Shown here: positions 44,285 to 53,683 of the stretch, one piece after another | Layout of the letters: each line of letters begins with the position of its first letter | Position numbering within the stretch: the stretch's first letter is position 1 | Assembly: GCA_947626315.1 (NCBI GenBank) | Contig: CANQRQ010000002.1 | Coordinates: 1-64,000 of the forward strand | Length of the DNA stretch: 64,000 nucleotides | Direction: 5' to 3' | Source of the DNA: an uncultured Oscillospiraceae bacterium | GTDB lineage: Bacteria; Bacillota; Clostridia; Oscillospirales; Oscillospiraceae | The notes under the pieces: generated by a model | What the model saw: the letters and a program-made list of their open reading frames with translations, nothing else | What the model was told of the DNA's origin: nothing | Database searches by the model: none | Made by a program: the position numbers and the translations under genes

Positions 44285-45597
44285 TATGCCTGTTTGTTTT
44301 CTCCGCCGGAGCGGGACCGGGGCCGCCCCCGGTAATAGCTGCGGCGCCGGCTCTTCTGGCCCGCGTTGTCCGCCTTGGGGCTGGTGTTCTCCCGGTGCGC
44401 GGGCGAGGGGGATTTGGGGGGCTTTGCCTCCTGCCGGGGCCGGGCCTCGCCGCGGGGCTTGTTCTCCCCCTTGGCCTTCTGGGCGCCTTTGCCCTTCTGC
44501 CCGCGGCCGCTCTTCTCCTGGGCCTGGGGCTGGGCCTTGCGCTCCTTGGGCTGGACGGGCACGGCGGCGCTCTCCGCCTTGCCCTTGCCCTTCTGGCCGC
44601 CCCGGCGGTTGTTCCGCCGCTTGCGGACCACCGCCTCCGCCGTGGTCTCCTTGGGCGTCTCGGGCACCGCGTCGGAAACCAGCATCATGGGGATGGCCCA
44701 CTCGTCCTCCTTTTCCTCTTCCTCCTCCGGCTCGGGGGGGACATAGTGGAGCACAGAGGGCGGCGTCTCCCCGTCCTTGGGACGTCCGCCGGGGACAGCG
44801 GCCAGCTCGTTGGCCTTGAAGGTCTTCAGCGTGTCGTCGCTGTCACCGTCCAGCTTGACCTTGACGGTCTGGCGCAGCAGGTTCACCTGCATGGCGGTGC
44901 CGTAGCCGTCCTTGGTCTCCACAAAGGCCCCCTGCTTGGGCACCTTTTTCACCAGGTCCTCATAGGCCGCCTGCTCATAGCGCAGGCAGCACATCAGCCG
45001 GCCGCAGCTGCCGGAGATTTTGGCCGGGTTCAGAGACAGGGACTGCACCTTGGCCATCTTGGTGGACACGGGCTGAAAATCGTCCAGAAACTGGCTGCAG
45101 CAGTAGGGGCGGCCGCATATGCCGATGCCGCCGATCATCTTGGCCTCGTCCCGCACGCCGATCTGCCGCAGCTCGATCCGGCTGCGGAAGACCCCGGCCA
45201 GATCCTTTACCAACTCCCGGAAATCCACCCGGCCGTCGGAGGTGAAAAAGAAGGTGATCTTACTGCCCTCAAAATTGCACTCCACATCTACCAGCTTCAT
45301 GTCCAGCCCGTGCTGGGCAATTTTTTTCTGGCAGACCTCAAAGGCGTCCTTTTCCCGGCGCTTGTTGATCTGGGCCACCCGCAGATCCTCGGAGGTGGCG
45401 ATCCGGGCCACCGGCCGCAGGGGCTGGACCACGGCGCTGTCCTCCACCGGGTGACAGCCCCGGACACAGTCGGCAATCTCCAGGCCCTTGGCCGTCTCCA
45501 CGATCACCTTGTCCCCGGTCTTGACGTCAAACCCATTCGGGGCGAAGGAATAGCACTTGCCCCGGTTTTTAAATTTTACGCTTACTATGTCTGTCAA
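44284..45597 (-). CDS. PSP1-domain protein (RicT/YaaT-like) with long basic, low-complexity C-terminal tail
   Basis: Likely TTG start at 45597: (M)TDIVSVKFKNRGKCYSFAPNGFDVKTGDKVIVETAKGLEIADCV...GGIGICGRPYCCSQFLDDFQPVSTKMAKVQSLSLNPAKISGSCGRLMCCLRYEQ. Confidence 0.93.
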   Translation of the reverse strand: MTDIVSVKFKNRGKCYSFAPNGFDVKTGDKVIVETAKGLEIADCVRGCHPVEDSAVVQPLRPVARIATSEDLRVAQINKRREKDAFEVCQKKIAQHGLDMKLVDVECNFEGSKITFFFTSDGRVDFRELVKDLAGVFRSRIELRQIGVRDEAKMIGGIGICGRPYCCSQFLDDFQPVSTKMAKVQSLSLNPAKISGSCGRLMCCLRYEQAAYEDLVKKVPKQGAFVETKDGYGTAMQVNLLRQTVKVKLDGDSDDTLKTFKANELAAVPGGRPKDGETPPSVLHYVPPEPEEEEEKEDEWAIPMMLVSDAVPETPKETTAEAVVRKRRNNRRGGQKGKGKAESAAVPVQPKERKAQPQAQEKSGRGQKGKGAQKAKGENKPRGEARPRQEAKPPKSPSPAHRENTSPKADNAGQKSRRRSYYRGRPRSRSGGENKQA

Positions 45598-46415
45598 TGC
45601 TCTCGTCCTCTGTTTCCGGCCCGGGCGGGAGCGTGTACCGCCATCAGGCCAAATATATGTTTTACGCCTACGTTTGCCCGGAGATAGGCCTCGCAGCGGC
45701 TGTTGAGTTCCGCCAGGTCCGCCAGCCGGGCCCGGCTGAACCCCAGGCTGTCCCGCCGGGCGCACAGCATGTCCCCCAGCAGCTGCTCCACACAGCCGGT
45801 GAAGGCGGCGGCGCCGGCGCTGTCCATCCCCTCGTTGGCGGCGCACCAGGCGAAGAGCCGCGCCGGGTCCCCCGCGGCGGCGGCGCGGAGATAGGCCTCC
45901 GCCAACTGAAGGCTGCGCTCGTCCGCCTCGCTCCGCCCCCCGCTGAGCGTGCGCTCGGCGCAGCGGGAGCGCACCGTGGGCAGAAGCAGCTCCACGTTGG
46001 AGGCCGTCAGGAAAAACAGGGCCCCGGCGGGGGGCTCCTCCAGGAGCTTCAGCGCCGCGTTCTGGGCCTGGGCATTCATGGTGTCCGCCTCTTCGATGAT
46101 ATAGACCTTCCGGGCCGCCTCGTTAGGCAGGATCACCGCGTCCGCCGCGATCCTGCGGATCTGGTCCACGCCGATCTCCCGTTTCTGCCGCCCCTTATCG
46201 TCCGTCAGGCGGCGGACGCTGATCACATCCGGGTGGATGCCCGCGGCGATTTTCCGGCAGTGCCGGCAGCGGCCGCAGGGCGAGGCCCCGCCCTGCTCGC
46301 ACAAGGCGGCGGCCGCCATCAGCCGGGCCTGGCGCAGGCTCTCTTCCCGGTCGGGGGAGGAGAGGATGACGGCGTGGGCCGCCGGCCGGGCGTTCATTGT
46401 CAGCGGTTCATCCAT
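45594..46415 (-). CDS. holB: DNA polymerase III delta' subunit-like protein
   Basis: 273 aa; CGRCRHCRKIAAGIHPDVISVRR...QIRRIAADAVILPNEAARKVYIIEEADTMNAQAQNAALKLLEEPPAGALFFLTASN. Confidence 0.93.
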   Translation of the reverse strand: MDEPLTMNARPAAHAVILSSPDREESLRQARLMAAAALCEQGGASPCGRCRHCRKIAAGIHPDVISVRRLTDDKGRQKREIGVDQIRRIAADAVILPNEAARKVYIIEEADTMNAQAQNAALKLLEEPPAGALFFLTASNVELLLPTVRSRCAERTLSGGRSEADERSLQLAEAYLRAAAAGDPARLFAWCAANEGMDSAGAAAFTGCVEQLLGDMLCARRDSLGFSRARLADLAELNSRCEAYLRANVGVKHIFGLMAVHAPARAGNRGREH

Positions 46416-46510
46416 AGGGGCCTCCGGATCAAAGGTTCTTATACTTATTATAACTACCTAACTTTATATTTTACAATTTTAGGCCGGACTAGTCAACAAA
46501 AATTCCCGTT

Positions 46511-46711
46511 TTATTTCCCCCGCCGGTTGGCCGCGGCCAGGGCCGCCCCCGCGGCGACGGAGCAGAGGCAGCACAGGCAGATCAGCACCAGGGCGGGTTT
46601 CCCCTGGAGGAAGCCTGCCCGGGGGTTAAACTCGTTGAGGATGCCCAGCACCAGCAGCGCCAGAGACAGCGCGATGCTCAGGTGGGGCAGCAGCGCCTTG
46701 AAATGCCTCAT
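46511..46711 (-). CDS. Small two-TM membrane protein
   Basis: 66 aa with two hydrophobic segments; start overlaps the stop of the upstream gene (46708). Confidence 0.7.
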   Translation of the reverse strand: MRHFKALLPHLSIALSLALLVLGILNEFNPRAGFLQGKPALVLICLCCLCSVAAGAALAAANRRGK

Positions 46712-47715
46712 TCCTCGATCTCCTTTATCAGCAGAATGTCGCCCAGCTCACGGTCCGCGCCGTTGCTCTGCCGGCTGTAGCGCTCATGGTTAAAGAGCAT
46801 CAGGGCCGAGCCGCCCCCGTCCAGATTGTAGGCGCTGACGCAGCCCAGATCCTGAAAGACCTGCGCCAGCTCCGGGATGGTCATGCCCTTGGAGTACTCC
46901 TCCTGCCGGCCGTCCACCACCACGAAGCAATAGTGCCCCGGCTCATAGTAGCCCAGCGCGCTGCGGGGGTTGGGAAAGCTCACCGCGGTGCTGACGCTGT
47001 AACTCTCGTAAGGCTGGCCGTTTTCGTCCAGCAGGGAGGGGCCGAAATTCCAGACCTGCACAGCCCCCTGCTCCAGCAGCTCGTCCACGTTGTAGCTGTC
47101 CGGGCGGTACATCTCGATCCGGCCGTCGTCAAACAGCACGCAGATATCGCAGTAGGCGTAGCCCTTTTTATAGACCTGGCCGTTTCGCACCAGAAAGCCG
47201 TTGCCCTGATAGGAATACTGGTCCCCGCTGATGGACACGATGGCGCCGGAGTCCCGGTCCATCTCCATGGCGTCCTGGACAGAGTAGTAGCGGAGCTCGT
47301 TGTTGGCGGTGTAGGTGCAGAAATTCTCCGGAGAGGCCACATAGATATCCGCCACATGGTAGACGATCTGATTCCGCCCCTCGCCCACCGTCACTGTCTC
47401 CAGGGTGACGGAGACGTTGGGGCTGGTGTAGCTGTGGTCCGTGCGGACCGTCTCCTCCGTGAAATGCTCCGCAAAGCGGATCTGCCAGGGGTTCCTGTTG
47501 TCCTCCTCCGGGGGCGGCGTCTCCTGAGAGACGGGGGCCTGGGTGGGGGCCGAAACCGTGGGGCTTGGCTGAACCGGGGGCGCGGGGCGCAGAGCCGGAA
47601 GCCCGTACTGGAAGAAAGCATAGACCAGCAGGATCAGCAGTGCCAGCAGCAGATCCAGCAGCGCCAACAGCGCCGGGTGCGGCCGGAAGCCGTTTCCATC
47701 GCCTGTTTTTTTCAT
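46708..47715 (-). CDS. Phosphodiester glycosidase (NAGPA-domain) family membrane-anchored protein
   Basis: 335 aa; N-terminal TM; RSALGYYEPGHYCFVVVDGRQEEYSKGMTIPELAQVFQDLGCVSAYNLDGGGSALMLFN. Confidence 0.92.
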   Translation of the reverse strand: MKKTGDGNGFRPHPALLALLDLLLALLILLVYAFFQYGLPALRPAPPVQPSPTVSAPTQAPVSQETPPPEEDNRNPWQIRFAEHFTEETVRTDHSYTSPNVSVTLETVTVGEGRNQIVYHVADIYVASPENFCTYTANNELRYYSVQDAMEMDRDSGAIVSISGDQYSYQGNGFLVRNGQVYKKGYAYCDICVLFDDGRIEMYRPDSYNVDELLEQGAVQVWNFGPSLLDENGQPYESYSVSTAVSFPNPRSALGYYEPGHYCFVVVDGRQEEYSKGMTIPELAQVFQDLGCVSAYNLDGGGSALMLFNHERYSRQSNGADRELGDILLIKEIEE

Positions 47716-47935
47716 TTACCGGCGCCTCCCTCCTGCCTCTGCACGCGCAGCGGCAGCGTGATCCCGCCCGCGGACAGGCAGAAGAGCCCTGTTTAGGCCT
47801 GTGCGCGGGGCAAAATCTTTTTTGATTATAAAGCATGTGCTTCATCCTGTCAAATCCTGTTGTGTTTGCCGGGAAATTCTGTTAGAATACGGTACATGAC
47901 ATAAACCCCTTGCCGGGGTCTTTCCGGAGAGAACC

Positions 47936-50329
47936 ATGGTAAAGAAGAGCACCCTCCTTACGGCCTGCGCGGCCGCGGCCATCCTGCTGTTGGCCGCGGC
48001 GCTCCTTCTGCGCCCTTCGGCGGCGGAGACAGCTCCCCCGTCCCCGGCGGCGGAGCCCTCGCCCGCTGCGGAGCTCCCCCCGCTGCGCATCTCCGAGCTG
48101 ATGAGCAAAAACCGGGCCACCCTGCTGGACGGCGAGGGTCTTTTTTCCGACTGGATCGAGCTGGAGAACCTGGGCACGGAGCCGGTGGAGCTGAGCGGCT
48201 GGACCCTCTCCGACCGGGAGGACAGCCCCAAGTATACGCTGCCCCAGGGGCAGCTGGGTCCCGGGGACTTTCTGCTGATTTTCTGCGGAGACGGGGAGGG
48301 GGAGCTCCGGGCGCCCTTTTCGCTCTCGGAGGGGGAGACGGTCTGCCTCCGGGCCCCCTCCGGCGCTCTGGCCAGCCAGGTCCTCTGCACCGCCGTGGAG
48401 GCGGACCGATCCCTTGCGCTGGGGGAGGACGGGGAATACGCCGAGTGCCGTTGGCCCAGCCCGGGCTACCCCAACACGCCCCAGGGCTATGACGCCTTCT
48501 GCGCCGCCTCCCCCGCCGCCGGGCCTCTGGTGCTCAACGAGGTGATGGTGGCCAATAAGCGCCTGGTCCTCCAGGCGGACCAGGATCCGGAGGACTGGGT
48601 CGAGCTGAAAAACATCTCCGACGAGCCGGTGTCCCTCAAGGGCTGGCACCTGTCCGACGATCGGAATGACTATGCCCTTTTCCCGCTCCCGGACAGAAAG
48701 CTCAAGCCCGGGGAGAGTCTTCTGATCTTCTGCGCGGAGGATACCGGCCCCTCTCTCCCCGGATCCTGCCGGGCGAATTTTGCCCTGAACGCCGTCTCGG
48801 AGGAGCTGTACCTCACTGACCCCCAGGGGAAGCTGGCGGACTATGCCGCCCTGCACGATATCCCCGTCAACGGCAGCATGGGCCGGATGGACGGGGAAAA
48901 CGGCTTTTTCTATTTCGCGGAGCCCAGCCCCCGCCGTTCCAATGAAAACGGCGAGCGCCGGATCTCCGACTGTCCCCGGGCCCTGGAGCCGGACGGGATC
49001 TTTGAAGGGCGCTCCTCCGTGACCGTGGAGCTGGAGGCCAAGGGCCGCATCTACTACAGCCTGGACGGCTCCCTCCCCACGGCGGGATCCGGCGTCTACC
49101 AGGAGCCTCTGGTCCTGGACGGCACCGCCGTCGTCCGGGCCGTGGCCGTGGAAGAGGGGGCGCTGCCCAGCCCGCCGGTGACCTACAGCTATTTTCTCAA
49201 CGAGGGGCACAGCCTGCCGGTGCTGAGCCTGGCGGTGGACAGCCCGGTGGCCTTCACTCAGATGTACGGCAGCGGGCAGAAGTACCTGGATCTCCCCGCC
49301 AACGCCGCCCTTTACGACGGAGAACACAGCTTCAACCGGCGCTGCGGCGTGAGCATGAAGGGCTGGACCAGCCTCGGCCTGCCCCGGAAGAGCATGGGCC
49401 TCTCCTTTAGCGGGATGTACGGCGGGGATCTGGACTGCGACGTGTTCGGAAACGGCATCACCCGCTACGGCTCGCTCTCCGTCCGGGGCGGGCAGGATTT
49501 CTATTCCACCATCTTCCGCAACGAGCTGCTCCAGACCCTGGGGCTGGAGCTGTCCGACGGGCTGCTCTGCCAGGAGAGCAAGTACTGCGTGCTGTACGTC
49601 AACGGGGAGTACCGGGGGATCTACTGCCTCAAGGAGGACTATTCCCGCCAGTATTACGCCTCCCGCCGGGGCGTGGACAAGGACAGCGTCACCATGCTCC
49701 GCACGCCCGTAGGACCGGGGTCAGACTTTTGGAAGGAAATTCTGGACTTTTCCTGGTCGGAGAATCTGAACCAGGAGGAAAACTACCGCTATATCGACAG
49801 TCTGGTGGACCTGGACAGTCTGATCGACTGGTTCCTCCTGGAGGGCTATTCCGCCAACACCGACGTGGAGGGCAACGCCCGCGTCTTTCGCTCCACGGAG
49901 ACAGACGGAAAATGGCAGTTTGCCGCCTATGATTTTGACTGGTCCCTCACCGCCACCATGGGGAATTTCAACTCCCTGTTTGAAAACACGAACCGCACCG
50001 GCACCCAGTTTTCCATCCTGCTGCGCAAGCTGCTGAACCGGCCGGACTTTCGGGACCGGGTGCTGCGCCGTTACGCGGAGCTGAGCCAAAGCACCTTCTC
50101 CAACGAGCATGTGTTGGACCTGATCGACCGGTTTCAGGCGCTGCTGGAGCCGGAGATCGCCCGGGACCGGGCCTATTGGGGCCTGAGCGTGGACAAGTGG
50201 AACCAGGAGGTGGACGTGCTTCGCCGCTTCATCGAGGGGAACGACTGGGCCCGGCACAACATCCAGGAACTCAAACGGCTGACCGGCCTCTCCGACGCGG
50301 AGATGGCGGTCTATTTCCCGGAGGAGTGA
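47936..50329 (+). CDS. CotH kinase family protein with two lamin-tail domains
   Basis: 797 aa; LTDs (ISELMSKNRATLLDGEGLFSDWIELENLGTEPVELSGWTLSD; LNEVMVANKRLVLQADQDPEDWVELKNISDEPVSLKGWHLSDD); CotH-like C-half (NRRCGVSMKGWTSLGLPRKSMGLSF...YRGIYCLKEDYS...WQFAAYDFDWSLT). Confidence 0.92.
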   Translation: MVKKSTLLTACAAAAILLLAAALLLRPSAAETAPPSPAAEPSPAAELPPLRISELMSKNRATLLDGEGLFSDWIELENLGTEPVELSGWTLSDREDSPKYTLPQGQLGPGDFLLIFCGDGEGELRAPFSLSEGETVCLRAPSGALASQVLCTAVEADRSLALGEDGEYAECRWPSPGYPNTPQGYDAFCAASPAAGPLVLNEVMVANKRLVLQADQDPEDWVELKNISDEPVSLKGWHLSDDRNDYALFPLPDRKLKPGESLLIFCAEDTGPSLPGSCRANFALNAVSEELYLTDPQGKLADYAALHDIPVNGSMGRMDGENGFFYFAEPSPRRSNENGERRISDCPRALEPDGIFEGRSSVTVELEAKGRIYYSLDGSLPTAGSGVYQEPLVLDGTAVVRAVAVEEGALPSPPVTYSYFLNEGHSLPVLSLAVDSPVAFTQMYGSGQKYLDLPANAALYDGEHSFNRRCGVSMKGWTSLGLPRKSMGLSFSGMYGGDLDCDVFGNGITRYGSLSVRGGQDFYSTIFRNELLQTLGLELSDGLLCQESKYCVLYVNGEYRGIYCLKEDYSRQYYASRRGVDKDSVTMLRTPVGPGSDFWKEILDFSWSENLNQEENYRYIDSLVDLDSLIDWFLLEGYSANTDVEGNARVFRSTETDGKWQFAAYDFDWSLTATMGNFNSLFENTNRTGTQFSILLRKLLNRPDFRDRVLRRYAELSQSTFSNEHVLDLIDRFQALLEPEIARDRAYWGLSVDKWNQEVDVLRRFIEGNDWARHNIQELKRLTGLSDAEMAVYFPEE

Positions 50330-50410
50330 CACGCTAAAGTTTTCCTTGCCTGCCTCAGAACCGGCATGTATAATAATGTAAGAAAAAATAAAAGGAAAGA
50401 GGAATGTTCT

Positions 50411-51106
50411 ATGGAGCTTACCGCGGCCGCCCAGTGGCTGAACACGGCCTTCGCCGGCTTTGACGGCTTTTTCCTGCGCCTGTATCACAGCCTCGCCGAG
50501 GGCGCCGGCGTCGTTCTGACCCCGCTGATGAAGCTGATCACCCTGCTGGGGGAGAAGGGCCTGCTGATGTTTCTGCTGGCTTTTGTGCTGCTGTGCTTTG
50601 CCCGCACCCGCCGCAGCGGCGTGTGCATTTTCGGCGCCGTGTGCTGCGGCGCGCTGATCACCAGCATCATTTTGAAGGACGCCATTGCCCGGCCCCGGCC
50701 CTTTGAGACCCTGGATCTATACCGCTCCTGGTGGGCGGCCGTGGGCTCTCCGGCGGAGGACGGCTTCTCCTTCCCCTCCGGCCACGTGACGGCCCTGACC
50801 GCCGGCATGACGGCCCTGTGGCTGACCCGGGGCAGGCGCTATGTTCTGCCCGCGGCTGTTTCCGTGCTGCTGATGTGTATCTCCCGGAACTATCTCATGG
50901 CCCACTTCCCTTCGGACGTGCTCTTTGCCGCCGTGGTGGGCATGATCTCCGCCCTGGCCGCCTACGCGGTCACCTGCCTGATCTACCGGGTCCTGGAGGC
51001 CTGGGAGGAGCATCCCCTGGCGGCGATGATCCTGGACGAGGACCTGCGCCTGCCCAGGCCGGGCAGCCTTCGGAAAATGGGCTATCACGGCCGGCATGAG
51101 AAGTGA
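50411..51106 (+). CDS. PAP2-family phosphatase
   Basis: MELTAAAQWLNTAFAGFDGFFLRLYH...KDAIARPRPF...SFPSGHVTALTAGMTAL...RNYLMAHFPSDVLFAAVVG. Confidence 0.95.
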   Translation: MELTAAAQWLNTAFAGFDGFFLRLYHSLAEGAGVVLTPLMKLITLLGEKGLLMFLLAFVLLCFARTRRSGVCIFGAVCCGALITSIILKDAIARPRPFETLDLYRSWWAAVGSPAEDGFSFPSGHVTALTAGMTALWLTRGRRYVLPAAVSVLLMCISRNYLMAHFPSDVLFAAVVGMISALAAYAVTCLIYRVLEAWEEHPLAAMILDEDLRLPRPGSLRKMGYHGRHEK

Positions 51107-51115
51107 GGCGCCCCT

Positions 51116-51928
51116 ATGGCCGCTCCCATTGAACTGCGGGACCTGTCCGCCCCGGAGCTGGACGTCTACCGCAGGCTGACAGAGGCCCAGCTGCGAAACC
51201 GCCTGGAGCCGGAGAAGGGGATCTTCATTGCGGAGAGCCCCAAGGTCATCGACGCCGCGCTGGACGCCGGCTGCGAGCCCCTCTCCCTGCTGATGGAGCG
51301 GCGGCAGCTGTCCGGCCAGGGGGCGGCGCTTCTCGCCCGCTGTCCGGTCCCCGTCTATACCGGGGACCGGGAGTTGCTGGCCTCCCTCACGGGCTACACC
51401 CTCAGTCGGGGCATCCTCTGCGCCATGCGCCGCCCCCGGCTTCCGGCCCCGGAAGCCGTTTGCGCCGGCGCCCGGCGGCTGGCGGTGCTGGAGGGGGTGG
51501 TGGACGCCACCAACATCGGGGCAATCTTCCGCTCCGCCGCCGCGCTGGGCATGGACGGGGTGCTCCTCAGCCCCAGCTGCTGCGATCCGCTGAACCGCCG
51601 GGCGGTGCGGGTGAGCATGGGGACCGTGTTCAAAATCCCCTGGGCCTTTCTGCCCGGCTGGCCCGGCGAGGGTCTGGCCCTGCTCCGGGAGCAGGGCTTT
51701 CAGACCGCCGCCCTGGCCCTGCGCAGCGACGCCGTCTTGATCGACGATCCACGGCTGATGGCCGTGGATCGCCTGGCGCTGGTGCTGGGCACAGAGGGGG
51801 ACGGCCTGGCGGACAGCACCGTGGCCGCCTGCGGCTATACCGTGCGCATCCCCATGGCCCGGGGGGTGGATTCCCTGAACGTGGCCGCCGCCGGAGCCCT
51901 GGCCTTCTGGCAGCTCCGGGTCAGATAG
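51116..51928 (+). CDS. TrmH/SpoU-family RNA methyltransferase
   Basis: 270 aa; VDATNIGAIFRSAAALGMDGVLLSPSCCDPLNRRAVRVSMGTVFKIPW; LVLGTEGDGL; IPMARGVDSLNVAAAGALAFW. Confidence 0.95.
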   Translation: MAAPIELRDLSAPELDVYRRLTEAQLRNRLEPEKGIFIAESPKVIDAALDAGCEPLSLLMERRQLSGQGAALLARCPVPVYTGDRELLASLTGYTLSRGILCAMRRPRLPAPEAVCAGARRLAVLEGVVDATNIGAIFRSAAALGMDGVLLSPSCCDPLNRRAVRVSMGTVFKIPWAFLPGWPGEGLALLREQGFQTAALALRSDAVLIDDPRLMAVDRLALVLGTEGDGLADSTVAACGYTVRIPMARGVDSLNVAAAGALAFWQLRVR

Positions 51929-51960
51929 AAAGAAATAAGTCCATACGGGAGGAACGCTGT

Positions 51961-53136
51961 ATGGTTTTCGGACTTTTGAAAGACAGCAAAAACGGCGAAT
52001 ACCGCACCATTGCTACCCCCGGGGAGATTGCCTCCCTGGTCTCCGACGGGAACACCGTCCTGGTCCAGAGAGGGGCCGGCGAGATGGCCGGTTTCCCCGA
52101 TGAGGCCTACGCCGCCGCCGGGGCCCTGCTGAAGGACCGGGCGGAGGAGCTCTTCGCCGGGGCCGATCTGATCGCCAAGGTCAAGGAGCTGGAGCCCTGG
52201 GAGCTGCCGCTGCTCCGGGAGGGGCAGATGCTCTTCTGCTGCCTGCACCCCGCCGCCCATCCGGCGGAGGTCCGGGCCCTGCTGGACAGCGGCTGCATCG
52301 CCTTCGCCGCCGAGGACAGCCACCGCTACGGCTCCCCCAACTGTGAGGCCGCCGGCAAGCAGGGGGTCCTCTTCGGGCTGGAATCCATGCTCACCATCAA
52401 CGGGGGCAAGGGCAAGTATGTGGGCGGCCTGGCCGGAGCCCCGGCCATGAACGTGCTGGTCCTGGGCTGCGGCAACGTGGGCCGGGCGGCCCTGTCCGTG
52501 CTGGTGGCCCTGGGGGCCCGGGTGACCGTCATGGGCCAGCGGCTGGGACCCCTGCGGGAGCTGGAATTTCAGTACCCCGGCCGGATCGACACCATGATCT
52601 GCACCAAGGAGAACATCGCCGCCCTGCTGCCCCGGACGGATATGGTGCTCAACTGCGTCCGCTGGCCCAAGGAGCGGACGGACCATCTGATCGACCGGTC
52701 CATGCTCCGGCTGATGGAGAAGGGCTCCGTGCTGGTGGATATCAGCTGCGACGAGAACGGGGCGGTGGAGAGCTTCCGGGAGACCAGCCATGAGCAGCCC
52801 CGCTTCATTGAGGAGGGCGTGGTGCACTACTGCGTGCCCAACATCGCCGGGGCTATTGCCAACTCCGCCTCCGTGGCCTTTGCCGCCTCCGTGCTGCCCC
52901 ATTTCCGGGCGCTTTTAAAGCTGGGGGTCCGGGAGGCCTGCGTCCGGGACGGCTATCTCCGCCGCTCCCTCACGGTCTACCGGGGCCGCCTCACCCACGA
53001 GGAGACCAGCGCCCTGCAGGGCTTGCCCTGGATGCGCCCGGAGGACGCCCTGGGCATCGCGGACCGGGCGCTGGACCCGGCGCCCCCCGCCACCGTCACC
53101 CGCTCGGAAAATTTCCTCCCACTGGAGCGGAATTAA
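51961..53136 (+). CDS. Alanine dehydrogenase / PNT-domain dehydrogenase
   Basis: Start ATG 51961: MVFGLLKDSKNGEYRTIATPGEIASLVSDGNTVLVQRGAGEMAGF...VLVLGCGNVGRAALSVLVALGARVTV...HYCVPNIAGAIANSASVAF. The upstream part of the track ORF is out-of-frame read-through. Confidence 0.93.
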   Translation: MVFGLLKDSKNGEYRTIATPGEIASLVSDGNTVLVQRGAGEMAGFPDEAYAAAGALLKDRAEELFAGADLIAKVKELEPWELPLLREGQMLFCCLHPAAHPAEVRALLDSGCIAFAAEDSHRYGSPNCEAAGKQGVLFGLESMLTINGGKGKYVGGLAGAPAMNVLVLGCGNVGRAALSVLVALGARVTVMGQRLGPLRELEFQYPGRIDTMICTKENIAALLPRTDMVLNCVRWPKERTDHLIDRSMLRLMEKGSVLVDISCDENGAVESFRETSHEQPRFIEEGVVHYCVPNIAGAIANSASVAFAASVLPHFRALLKLGVREACVRDGYLRRSLTVYRGRLTHEETSALQGLPWMRPEDALGIADRALDPAPPATVTRSENFLPLERN

Positions 53137-53143
53137 TAGAACT

Positions 53144-53182
53144 CCCAGGCCTGGACTGTCAAAAAACAGTCCAGGCCTGACT
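53144..53182. terminator. Terminator hairpin after alanine dehydrogenase
   Basis: CAGGCCTGGACTGTcaaaaaACAGTCCAGGCCTG. Confidence 0.8.
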
Positions 53183-53215
53183 GCGAAACAATGTCTTTAG
53201 GAAAGGAGAAGAACT

Positions 53216-53590
53216 ATGATCTCTCTGGAATCCGTGGTATTGGAGTGCCGGGACGCGGAAGAGCTGATTTGCTTCTACGCCGGACTTCTGGACTGGCCGG
53301 TGGTGTACCGGGACGAAGAATTTGTCCGCATCCAGTCCCCGGACGGCCGCGCGGGGATCGCGGCCCAGGCCGCGGAGGACTATCTCCCCCCTGTCTGGCC
53401 GTCCGAGGCCGGAAAGCAGCAGATGATGGCCCATCTGGACTTTGCCCTGAGCCGGGCGGAGGCGCCGGCTCTGCTGGAAAAAGCCCTGGCCCTGGGCGCT
53501 CGGCGGGCGCCGGTCCAGTACGGCGGGGACGAGTGGATCACCCTGCTGGACCCGGCGGGGCATCCTTTCTGTCTGGTCTTTGTTGATTGA
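53216..53590 (+). CDS. VOC (glyoxalase/bleomycin-resistance fold) family protein
   Basis: 124 aa; MISLESVVLECRDAEELICFYAGLLDWPVVYRDEEFVRIQSPDG...WITLLDPAGHPFCLVFVD. Confidence 0.92.
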   Translation: MISLESVVLECRDAEELICFYAGLLDWPVVYRDEEFVRIQSPDGRAGIAAQAAEDYLPPVWPSEAGKQQMMAHLDFALSRAEAPALLEKALALGARRAPVQYGGDEWITLLDPAGHPFCLVFVD

Positions 53591-53683
53591 GCGCCCTGCC
53601 GCCGCGGATTTTCTCCTCCGGACCTTGACAGGCGGCCGGGGCGGACTTATACTGTTCCCGCCCTTAGGCCGCCTGAATCTGCT

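Noticed and set aside
51460-51960. N-terminal extension of the 51460..53136 ORF
   Set aside because: Overlaps the in-frame SpoU methyltransferase; the true dehydrogenase start is the ATG at 51961.
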